From: Candidatus Heimdallarchaeota archaeon
Lineage (GTDB): Archaea > Asgardarchaeota > Heimdallarchaeia > Heimdallarchaeales > Kariarchaeaceae
NCBI GenBank assembly: GCA_022574115.1
Contig: JACZSS010000184.1
Location: 1 to 6,232 of the forward strand
Direction: 5' to 3'
DNA: 6,232 nt
The notes beneath the pieces were generated by a model. It was not told where the DNA came from. It saw only the letters and a program-made list of their open reading frames with translations, and searched no databases. Position numbers and translations under genes: made by a program. Of the stretch, positions 1 to 5,545 are shown piece after piece (the stretch's first letter is position 1; every line of letters starts with the position of its first letter).

Positions 1-2
1 TA

Positions 3-1481
3 GCATCCACGGAAGTGGCAATAATAAAAGAAGCGGTATTAGGCTTTATCCACGTCATGGACGAAGAGAAGCGATCAACTGAACAGAAAATTCGAGAAAT
101 AACTGATAATGTTAATAATCAATTTTTGGCACAAGGCACATCACCATTTACAATTTCCCAGATTCAACAGTTAGGTAAGTCATTTCGTGATGAATACACC
201 GGTTTTTACAAAAATACTATTTATCTAAAACAATTATCTGTGGCAACTTCAGCAATTCGAACTTCCATCGAATATGGGTTTGTCAACAGCGGGCTAATCC
301 AAGAGGAGTGGCTTGAAGCATTTAAGAATATCCAGGAACAGCTAAATAACTATGAAGGATTATCTGGACAACTAGAACAAACTGAAGCTGAGCTCAAAGA
401 ACAACATGGAGAACTCACAAATATTAAAATCAATGCTAAAGTAACTGCTGGAGACCTCGCAGAATTTGAGGCAATGATGGCAGATAAGGACCGTATAATA
501 GTTGAGAAAGATCAGGAACTACTAAACCTTTCTGAGGGGCTCTCGAGAATGGAAACTCAGGTAAACAATATGGGTGAGACCTTGTTGGAGAATTCAATGA
601 CAATTGAAGAATTGCAAAGTGCAATTGGAGAAAAAGACGATAAAATTGCTTCATTAGAGGGAAACATTCGATCTGGAAGAGATTCATCTTCTGAAGTTGG
701 CGGCTTACGTGACCAACTTCGAGAAGCTCAACTAAAAAATAATGAGCTGGAAGATCAAATTTCTTCTGCTTCAGGTGATTTAGTAGATCAATTACAATCT
801 AACCTCGAGAAATCAAGAGAGGAAGTGCTTAAAACACGTAAAGATTTAGTTGAGAAGAGCGAAGAAGTTTACACCATGAAAATGTATCAAGATGAAATGG
901 ATACAAAAGCAAGAAGAACTTGGGATCGACTAAATTCTCTGGAAGAAGAAAACAAGAAATTTGCAGATGAAATTGGTGAATCATCAGAGAAAATTGAGGA
1001 GCTAGAGAAGCGGAAACAAACCCTTGAAACGGATCAAAGCGACAATGCCACTAAATTACAAGATGCTCAAATTAAACTAAAATTAGCAGAGGTTGAGCTA
1101 AAGGACACAAAAGGTAAACTCGCTGGTTTCGAAGGACAGGACACAATCACACCTGAAGAACAGGCAAGATTTAACAGAGAGATTGAACAACTCCAGACTC
1201 AAGTAGCAAAATACAATGATGTCGTGGAATACTTCAAAAATATTTTCTCAAAAGACTCGAAATTTCAGGCCTTAGTATTTCTAGATACATTGAAGGAAGA
1301 AATTCGCATAGACAATCTAAGCAAAGGGATAGGATTACCCCAAGAAACTGTTGAAAAAGCAGTAATTGAGCTAGCTGAAGCAGGATTAGCTAGAAGTAGG
1401 AAAGAGGGTAGATACTTATTTGTCTCTAAAGGAGATCATACGACTCCTTTTGAGTTGCAAGAAATAACTGCCAGCACATAG
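3..1481 (+). CDS. Long coiled-coil protein with C-terminal winged helix, 5' end uncertain
   Basis: I do not recognise a named family. Numbering from the GTG at 15 gives 488 residues. Residues about 1-100 are mixed helical sequence. About 100-405 is a long run rich in E, K, Q, L and D with heptad-like spacing, typical of an extended coiled coil. It is broken by a Gly/Ser-rich patch at about 219-231 and by Gly/Pro near 371-380. Residues about 414-473 read as a winged helix: a helix, a helix-turn-helix-like segment around IDNLSKGIGLPQETVEKAV, then a Gly-centred beta wing (RKEGRYLFVSKG). A soluble, probably dimeric scaffold or nucleic-acid-associated protein is inferred. The start is unsettled. 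The frame is open to the window edge (bases 3-14 have no stop), GTG 15 has no clear Shine-Dalgarno, and an in-frame ATG lies at 57. The true start may be upstream. It ends with TAG, followed 29 nt later by the NYN gene, so co-transcription is likely. Confidence 0.8.
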   Translation, partial: ASTEVAIIKEAVLGFIHVMDEEKRSTEQKIREITDNVNNQFLAQGTSPFTISQIQQLGKSFRDEYTGFYKNTIYLKQLSVATSAIRTSIEYGFVNSGLIQEEWLEAFKNIQEQLNNYEGLSGQLEQTEAELKEQHGELTNIKINAKVTAGDLAEFEAMMADKDRIIVEKDQELLNLSEGLSRMETQVNNMGETLLENSMTIEELQSAIGEKDDKIASLEGNIRSGRDSSSEVGGLRDQLREAQLKNNELEDQISSASGDLVDQLQSNLEKSREEVLKTRKDLVEKSEEVYTMKMYQDEMDTKARRTWDRLNSLEEENKKFADEIGESSEKIEELEKRKQTLETDQSDNATKLQDAQIKLKLAEVELKDTKGKLAGFEGQDTITPEEQARFNREIEQLQTQVAKYNDVVEYFKNIFSKDSKFQALVFLDTLKEEIRIDNLSKGIGLPQETVEKAVIELAEAGLARSRKEGRYLFVSKGDHTTPFELQEITAST

Positions 1482-1510
1482 CTGCCTTATTTCTAGGTTG
1501 CAGGAAATTA

Positions 1511-2029
1511 ATGTCGGAAGAAATAAATTCCACCCAAACTCCAGAAACAGGCGTGTCTCCTACAGGAAATAGATGGAGAGCACTTAAAAGCCTCTTTCGT
1601 CGAGAAAAGAAGGTCGCCATAATTGTTGATGGACCAAATTTATTGCGCAGAATTGGATCAAAGCAAATTAAGATTGAAGATATTGATGAAGTGGCGAACA
1701 ACCTCGGCGTAATTTCAGATCGATATATTATGTTGAATCAACATGCCGGACCTAAACTCATAGAGGCTATGATTAATTCAGGATACAATCCAATAATTGA
1801 GCACGGAAATCTGTATATTAGGATCGCAATGAAAGCGGTTGAGTTGGCCAATCAGAACAGAATAGATATCCTACTGATTGCTTCGAGAGATGCTAGAGTT
1901 GTCCCAATCTTGATGAAATTGAAAGAAAAAGGCATAGAAACCGCTATCGTTGGCTTTGACCCAGGATTTTCGATTGCACTAAAAAATGTCGCAGATTATG
2001 CCTTCGAATTAAACTCAACCGCTATTTAG
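1511..2029 (+). CDS. NYN-domain protein, TIGR00288-like, probably catalytically degenerate
   Basis: This 172-residue protein has a basic, Ser/Thr-rich N-terminal extension (about 1-33), then one NYN (PIN-like RNase fold) domain. Visible marks are the first beta strand with VDGPNLLR (D40, N43), an LIEAMINSGY helix, a SRDARVVP motif at 125-132, and PGFSIALKNVADYAFEL near the C-terminus. The order and spacing match the archaeal TIGR00288 type as I remember it. NYN domains normally cleave RNA using a cluster of acidic residues. Here D40 and D127 remain. The usual second Asp of the D-x-D-F motif is R129, and the Asp expected in the mid-domain 'G-x-x-D-V' stretch appears to be Y102, with Lys at 108 where an acidic residue is common. 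A non-catalytic RNA-binding or partner role is therefore plausible (inference from remembered consensus). ATG 1511 is preceded by a weak AGGA at 1502-1505. Its closeness to the upstream coiled-coil gene suggests one operon. Confidence 0.88.
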   Translation: MSEEINSTQTPETGVSPTGNRWRALKSLFRREKKVAIIVDGPNLLRRIGSKQIKIEDIDEVANNLGVISDRYIMLNQHAGPKLIEAMINSGYNPIIEHGNLYIRIAMKAVELANQNRIDILLIASRDARVVPILMKLKEKGIETAIVGFDPGFSIALKNVADYAFELNSTAI

Positions 2030-2117
2030 ACTATATATTCTATATATAAATGATTTATAGTCCCACGATACTATCACAGAATTGAAGTAACGTATCGAGT
2101 ACATCAGCAGTCGCAAA
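2030..2117 (+). promoter_or_regulatory. AT-rich leader with TATA-like box ahead of the zinc-finger gene
   Basis: Just after the NYN stop lies CTATATATT followed by CTATATATA (2031-2048), running into TATATATAAA at 2041-2050. As an archaeal TATA box it would place transcription start near 2070 and leave about 45-50 nt of leader before ATG 2118. A loose inverted repeat, CGATAC (2066-2071) and GTATCG (2092-2097), falls in that leader. No clear Shine-Dalgarno precedes ATG 2118. The promoter reading rests on composition and spacing only. Confidence 0.35.
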
Positions 2118-2279
2118 ATGGTCAAATTCATCCCAGTCTGCAATATTTGCAAGCTCCACATTGTGCAAGGAGAAGTGATGAGTTGCTCGCACTGTTCAGA
2201 AGTTTATCACAAACCACATTTGGAAATATGGCTTAGTATTGGGAGCAACTGTCCTACTTGTCGGTTTAATCTAGCTTGA
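2118..2279 (+). CDS. Small RING/PHD-like zinc-finger protein (53 aa), possibly the N-terminal part of a larger gene
   Basis: The frame from ATG 2118 to TGA 2277 gives 53 residues with a cross-brace zinc-finger layout. The pairs are C8-x2-C11, then 11 residues, C23-x2-C26, then 4 residues, H31-x2-H34, then 10 residues, C45-x2-C48. The motif YHKPHLEIWL followed by CPTCR closely resembles the second half of RING fingers (usually yH..Cl..Wl...CP.CR). H34 takes the place of the usual Cys, and the C-x2-C-x4-H spacing also fits PHD or RING-variant fingers. Eight ordered ligands in 41 residues are very unlikely by chance, so I take the frame as coding or recently coding. RING domains usually act as E3 ubiquitin ligases by binding E2; Asgard and some other archaea carry ubiquitin-like systems, but no E1, E2 or ubiquitin gene is in this window. 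An in-frame stop lies upstream at 2088 and ATG 2118 is the only usual start. The same frame continues open after the TGA to 2597. Confidence 0.6.
   Translation: MVKFIPVCNICKLHIVQGEVMSCSHCSEVYHKPHLEIWLSIGSNCPTCRFNLA
2277..2279 (+). other. In-frame TGA separating the zinc finger from a downstream membrane-tail frame
   Basis: This TGA follows codon 53 of the zinc-finger frame. The next in-frame stop is TAG 2595-2597, so 105 sense codons follow in the same phase, ending in a hydrophobic segment. Other genes here end in TAG (1481, 2029, 2597, 4316) or TAA (5544), so this is the only TGA in a stop position. A C-to-T change from CGA (Arg), a base-call error, stop readthrough or recoding, or a true gene end are all possible. 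Nothing in the sequence decides between them. Confidence 0.6.
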
Positions 2280-2390
2280 ATAAGAGAGACAGCAACTGCT
2301 ATAGATGAAAATATCAAATATCCAAAGGTAATTTTTCACCAGGTTAATCAACTATTTCTGGGTGGAATCTCCTTAATAATTCTAAAAAGA

Positions 2391-2597
2391 TTGATAGAAC
2401 AATACCCAAAAGGTATGCCAGACAAAATTTACGTTGATTTTAAGCGACGTTATGCTAAAAAATTAAATCCAAAAGAGCTGCGAATGTTTCAAATGACACA
2501 GAAATCCCGGTTTGGTCTTACCGCTGAAGGCTTTATAGAAAAGATCTTTGTCTTTATCGTTTGGGGGTTATTTGTATTAGGTTTTTCAGTCATCTAG
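2391..2597 (+). CDS. Small protein with C-terminal membrane segment, or 3' part of the zinc-finger gene
   Basis: Read alone, this gives 68 residues from TTG 2391; ATG 2415 is another possible start and would give 60. It holds a basic middle part (DFKRRYAKKLNPKELRMF) and a C-terminal hydrophobic stretch of about 20 residues (FIEKIFVFIVWGLFVLGFSV) that would span the membrane as a tail anchor. The frame is open back to 2280, directly after the TGA of the zinc-finger frame, and no ATG, GTG or TTG occurs between 2280 and 2390. The region 2280-2390 therefore looks like coding sequence without its own start, which favours a single original gene of 2118-2597 (159 codons). In that reading the product is a membrane-anchored RING-like protein. 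I recognise no family for this part, and independent translation is less likely than continuity with the finger. Confidence 0.4.
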   Translation: MIEQYPKGMPDKIYVDFKRRYAKKLNPKELRMFQMTQKSRFGLTAEGFIEKIFVFIVWGLFVLGFSVI

Positions 2598-2611
2598 ACA
2601 AGAGAAGTTAC

Positions 2612-2626
2612 CCAAGTCATACTTGG
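2612..2626. repeat. Short inverted repeat CCAAGT-CAT-ACTTGG
   Basis: Perfect 6-bp arms surround a 3-nt spacer, 15 nt past the stop at 2597. No T-run follows, so it does not resemble an archaeal or bacterial terminator. It could be a small RNA hairpin in the 3' end of the upstream transcript, a protein-binding palindrome, or chance. Confidence 0.3.
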
Positions 2627-2706
2627 CGATTTATGCGTATAGTCTTCGCTATCCGCAATTAATTCTGGGTTAATAAATAAGATCAATTATTCCCGTCATG
2701 TTTCAT

Positions 2707-2724
2707 TTTGTACAGCAGTACAAA
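2707..2724. repeat. Inverted repeat TTTGTAC-AGCA-GTACAAA
   Basis: Perfect 7-bp arms surround a 4-nt loop, making a compact hairpin or an operator-like palindrome. It lies about 30 bp downstream of the TATA-like TAATAAATAA (2671-2680). If that box is used, the repeat would sit at the start of the transcript. No gene is firmly assigned beside it. Confidence 0.35.
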
Positions 2725-2958
2725 TTAGATGATGGCAAAATCACACCAAAGGTTACGAACATTTCTAATTGGGAAATATACATCCACCTGCGAGTTCAGA
2801 TTCAACCGTTCGACAGTCTTCATCTAACGTTGCCGCCTCATTATCTACTTGTAGAATATCAACCAATCTCTGTCAGTATCTCATTTGTAATTACTTTAAT
2901 ATTGTAATCTACAAGGTAATCACAAGACATCTGGCAAGATTGTAATTTTCAAATAATA

Positions 2959-2980
2959 TGTTACCCCCATACAGGTAACA
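2959..2980. promoter_or_regulatory. Operator-like inverted repeat TGTTACC-N8-GGTAACA
   Basis: Perfect 7-bp arms (2959-2965 and 2974-2980) flank an 8-nt spacer. The right arm ends 10 bp before the TATA-like TTTATATA at 2991, so a bound dimer would touch the BRE/TATA region of the membrane-protein gene. The half-site GTTACCC also occurs alone at 2607-2613. A dyad with this placement is typical of regulator binding sites. As an RNA hairpin it would make little sense, because it lies upstream of the predicted transcription start. Confidence 0.4.
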
Positions 2981-3020
2981 AAAAAGTATCTTTATATACC
3001 TTCATCGCCATCATTTATTT
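2981..3020 (+). promoter_or_regulatory. Archaeal-type promoter for a leaderless transcript
   Basis: A purine-rich AAAAAAG element (BRE-like) precedes TTTATATA at 2991-2998. Its centre is about 26 nt ahead of ATG 3021, so transcription would start at or next to the start codon. This fits leaderless archaeal mRNA and explains why no Shine-Dalgarno precedes the gene. Confidence 0.5.
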
Positions 3021-4316
3021 ATGAAAAACAGAAGCGACACCTCACTAACAAAAGTCCTGATCGACTTGACAAAATGGTCTGGAAAAATGACGTTTTTCGC
3101 ATTTATCATAGGGGGAATTCTATTGTCAATTACACTTAGTTCGGCAGACCCAACCGTGAATTATTCGGAAATTTCACTTGGACAATCCAAAACAGTTTAT
3201 AGCTTTAGCCTTAACCAAGAGAAAACAATTCAGTTTGGATTTTCTATTGATGATGATACCGAGCTCAATAAAATCCATTTCAGAATTGTAAAAAAGGCTG
3301 CAAGCATTGCAAATGAAGATGAAGATATAGCTCATATAATTGCTAACAGTTATTTGAAAGAATTTATTTTGCAAGCCGGAGAATACAAAATCATTTTTGA
3401 AAATCCAGAGATTGTAACTGGTGCAAGTAGCGTCTCAGTTATCTTTGGAACTGGATCATTCAACTACGGCTTAGTTGGGGCGACAATACTAGCAATTGTG
3501 GTATTCAGCATCAGCTCGACAATATTTTGGTTCGCTTTGATTTGCACCTCTTTCCTTTTGGTTATTAATGCGGTGGTTGGTTCCGTTAAACCTCAAAGAA
3601 CAACTTCAGCAGTTGTACCTCCCCGCCAAAAGCGGGATCAGGAAGTAACCCCTGCATATGTGAGTGATGGAATAAAGGACATACAACCAACAAAATCTTT
3701 TGATCTGGAGGCAATTTTCGGAAAGTTCCAAAGAAGTGATTGGATAATCTTCAGCATTGGTGTGCTCTTCTTTTTCGGGTTCCTTGCGGAGCCACAAAGT
3801 CCCTTCTTAGTCTTTGCCATTTTGGTCTTCATTGGAACGATCTACATGGTAACTGAACGAGAAAAAACAAAACACCGCATTATTGTTTTACTAAGCAGAT
3901 ACAGAAAAGTGAATATGGATTTCTTAGTTGCTCAAATGGATAAGAAGAAGAAACACATTGTATCTGCAATTAAAATAATGATGCTTGATGAAGGTTTACC
4001 AATTAGAATGGACACCAACCAAAATTATGTCGAAGTAGTCGGGGACTTAACCTCGGCTTTGAGATTATATGACATAAAACCCACATCAGGTGAACCAATT
4101 TCCACCGTAACATCCGCGCCGATCGATCCAATTTCCGTACAAGATCCAATTGCCCAACCAGTTGTCACAACCCCAACCAAGACAAAGAGTGCGTCGACTA
4201 CACCAGCAGAACGACTTGACAATGAACCTTCTCACTTCTGTTCCACCTGTGGCGAACTCTTGGTGAGTAGTGTGAAATATTGTTACAGTTGTGGTGCAAA
4301 ACAACATTACGAATAG
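3021..4316 (+). CDS. Membrane protein with extracytoplasmic domain, cytoplasmic winged helix and C-terminal zinc ribbon
   Basis: This 431-residue protein matches no family I can name. A short cytoplasmic N-terminus leads into a membrane segment at about 22-40. Residues 41-149 form a likely external beta-rich domain; the pattern ending in FILQAGEYKIIFENP loosely recalls GOLD/p24-like beta sandwiches, a weak resemblance. A hydrophobic stretch at about 150-186 returns to the cytoplasm and is followed by a K/R-rich linker (188-238), which the positive-inside rule places inside. A membrane hairpin follows at about 240-257 and 261-277. Residues about 284-341 read as a winged helix (helices, then a beta wing with RMDTNQNYVEVVG). 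A Pro/Thr/Ser-rich linker (352-404) leads to a zinc ribbon with C407-x2-C410 and C421-x2-C424. The layout suggests a membrane-bound regulator or adaptor linking an outside signal to DNA, RNA or protein inside (inference). ATG 3021 is supported by the TATA box placed for leaderless expression. Confidence 0.88.
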   Translation: MKNRSDTSLTKVLIDLTKWSGKMTFFAFIIGGILLSITLSSADPTVNYSEISLGQSKTVYSFSLNQEKTIQFGFSIDDDTELNKIHFRIVKKAASIANEDEDIAHIIANSYLKEFILQAGEYKIIFENPEIVTGASSVSVIFGTGSFNYGLVGATILAIVVFSISSTIFWFALICTSFLLVINAVVGSVKPQRTTSAVVPPRQKRDQEVTPAYVSDGIKDIQPTKSFDLEAIFGKFQRSDWIIFSIGVLFFFGFLAEPQSPFLVFAILVFIGTIYMVTEREKTKHRIIVLLSRYRKVNMDFLVAQMDKKKKHIVSAIKIMMLDEGLPIRMDTNQNYVEVVGDLTSALRLYDIKPTSGEPISTVTSAPIDPISVQDPIAQPVVTTPTKTKSASTTPAERLDNEPSHFCSTCGELLVSSVKYCYSCGAKQHYE

Positions 4317-4401
4317 TGTGATTTCAATCAGATAAAATAAACAGTATAAATGAATTAATTACAAACAAAAAGCATTTTTTATCATCTAGAATTATCAGAC
4401 C
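4317..4401 (+). promoter_or_regulatory. Spacer with sucC promoter candidate and oligo-T terminator candidate
   Basis: TATAAA at 4345-4350 would place transcription start near 4374, leaving a leader of under 30 nt before ATG 4402. A T6 run at 4375-4380, preceded by AAAAAGCA, could end the upstream membrane-protein transcript, since archaeal RNA polymerase can terminate at oligo-T tracts. The two uses overlap and cannot be separated by eye. No strong Shine-Dalgarno precedes sucC. Confidence 0.35.
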
Positions 4402-5544
4402 ATGGGATTAATCCTAGAATTTGAAGGCAAGGATTTATTTAAAAAATATAATCTACCTCTTTCAGAATACATCCTCGTCAAAAGCGCTGAAGAAGCAAAA
4501 GAAGCTGCTGATACTCTTGATCTGCCGGTAGCTGTAAAAGGACAAGTGTTATCAGGAGGACGAGGGAAACGAGGATTAATCAAAATAGCCAAAACAAAAG
4601 AAGAAGTGATTCAACACTCAATTGACATCCTTTCGAAGGAATCTGACGGTAGACCAGTCACCCATTTGTTAATTGAAAAGGCTGCAGAGATTGAGCAGGA
4701 ATTCTTCATATCAATGGTGTATGATCTGAATTCACTGGATTTACTCATTTTATTTTCCGCTGAAGGTGGAGTTGATATCGAGCAATTGGCGGAACATAAA
4801 CCAGAGGCTATTGACAAGATAAGGATCTCCTTTACTAAGGATATTTACCCATTTATGTTTTATCCAACCCTAGCCAAGCGTGGGTTATCCGGCGAAATTA
4901 AAGTGAAAATAGCGGGAATAATTTCAACTCTTGCTAGAATGATGAAATCGGATGATCTTCAATTGGCAGAAATTAACCCCTTAGTGATTACAAAAGATAA
5001 GGAAGTAATTGTTCTGGATGCTAGAATTATTGTTGATGATAATGCCATGTTCAGACATAAGGATAGAAAGGAATATTTGTCAGAAATTCTCCGCTATACC
5101 GAATCAGAAAAAGATGCTAAAGACAAAGGCCTCGCCTATGTAGACCTGGGGGGAACTGTGGGAATGCTTTCAGTGGGGGCTGGATTAGGAATGGCGACCG
5201 CAGATTTAATTGAAGTTTATGGAGGTACACCTCGTAACTTCTTAGATGTAGGAGGAGGTGCGTCTCAGCAGAACGTAGAAGATGCTCTGCAGATTATGAT
5301 GAAGGATGCAGGTTTGAAATCAATTCTTATCAACGCGTTTGGCGGGATTACCCGATTAGACGATGTGGCGAAAGGTATTGTCGCAGCGATTGAAACTCAC
5401 AACATCAAAATCCCAGTTATTATTCGATTGATAGGAACCAAATCTAAGGAAGGGCTTGAGATTATTAAGGCAGCAGGGCACCAAGCATACAGTGAAATGG
5501 AACCAGCAATTGAAGCCGCAGTAGAAGCAGCGAAGGGAGTATAA
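4402..5544 (+). CDS. sucC: Succinate-CoA ligase, beta subunit
   Basis: The enzyme interconverts succinate + CoA + NTP and succinyl-CoA + NDP + phosphate in the TCA cycle; the beta subunit binds nucleotide and the succinate side. The 380 residues are near the usual length (E. coli SucC 388) and align with it throughout. The start LILEFEGKDLFKKYNLP matches the family N-terminus and supports ATG 4402. The ATP-grasp domain shows VAVKGQV (K46), GGRGK (52-56) and EGGVDIE (121-127). Metal-binding residues are kept in EINPLVI (N192) and VLDARI (D206). The C-terminal ligase domain has YVDLGGTVG, NFLDVGGGAS (280-288) and NAFGGITR (311-318), which help form the site for the phosphohistidine loop of the alpha subunit. 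ATP versus GTP use cannot be told by eye. A related thiokinase such as malate-CoA ligase is a less likely alternative. It is followed by sucD after one base. Confidence 0.97.
   Translation: MGLILEFEGKDLFKKYNLPLSEYILVKSAEEAKEAADTLDLPVAVKGQVLSGGRGKRGLIKIAKTKEEVIQHSIDILSKESDGRPVTHLLIEKAAEIEQEFFISMVYDLNSLDLLILFSAEGGVDIEQLAEHKPEAIDKIRISFTKDIYPFMFYPTLAKRGLSGEIKVKIAGIISTLARMMKSDDLQLAEINPLVITKDKEVIVLDARIIVDDNAMFRHKDRKEYLSEILRYTESEKDAKDKGLAYVDLGGTVGMLSVGAGLGMATADLIEVYGGTPRNFLDVGGGASQQNVEDALQIMMKDAGLKSILINAFGGITRLDDVAKGIVAAIETHNIKIPVIIRLIGTKSKEGLEIIKAAGHQAYSEMEPAIEAAVEAAKGV
5535..5539 (+). promoter_or_regulatory. Shine-Dalgarno for sucD inside the sucC end
   Basis: GGGAG lies within the last codons of sucC, 6 nt before ATG 5546. 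It is the clearest ribosome binding site in the window. It fits translation of an internal operon gene, while the first genes of transcripts here lack such a site. Confidence 0.7.
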
Positions 5545-5545
5545 A

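Larger units (their letters stand above)
2598..3020 (+). other. Gene-poor interval with inverted repeats and the promoter of the next gene
   Basis: No convincing gene is seen on either strand in these 423 bases. A 69-codon frame runs from ATG 2698 to 2907. A TATA-like TAATAAATAA (2671-2680) lies ahead of it, but it has no Shine-Dalgarno, no recognisable motif and an odd composition, so I do not call it. The interval contains three short perfect inverted repeats (2612-2626, 2707-2724 and 2959-2980) and the TATA box of the following membrane-protein gene. Confidence 0.5.

Noticed and set aside
436..687. Minus-strand frame of 83 codons inside the coiled-coil gene
   Set aside because: It lies fully antisense to a clearly coding coiled coil, and its Leu/Phe-rich product mirrors the Glu/Lys codons of the sense strand.
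1426..1701. Minus-strand frame of 91 codons across the coiled-coil/NYN junction
   Set aside because: It overlaps the well-supported NYN start and the end of the upstream gene antisense, and shows no family motif.
2277..2279. TGA read as tryptophan by a genome-wide alternative code
   Set aside because: TGG is used for Trp in the window (for example in the coiled-coil and membrane-protein genes), and no other gene here has an internal TGA. Code reassignment is not supported by this window.
2612..2626. CCAAGT-CAT-ACTTGG as a transcription terminator
   Set aside because: The stem is only 6 bp with a 3-nt loop and no T-run follows. It is kept only as a short inverted repeat.
2760..2870. Minus-strand acidic open stretch of about 33 codons between stops
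   Set aside because: It looks somewhat protein-like but is very short, has only a TTG as possible start and no supporting signals. Chance is the likelier explanation.
2698..2907. 69-codon + strand frame as a protein gene
   Set aside because: It has no Shine-Dalgarno, no recognisable motif and an unusual His/Pro/Gln-rich composition, and part of it is a palindrome. A TATA-like box alone is too little for a gene call.
4025..4307. Overlapping minus-strand frames opposite the linker and zinc ribbon
   Set aside because: These are shadows of the Pro/Thr-rich linker and Cys codons of the sense gene, without their own start signals or motifs.
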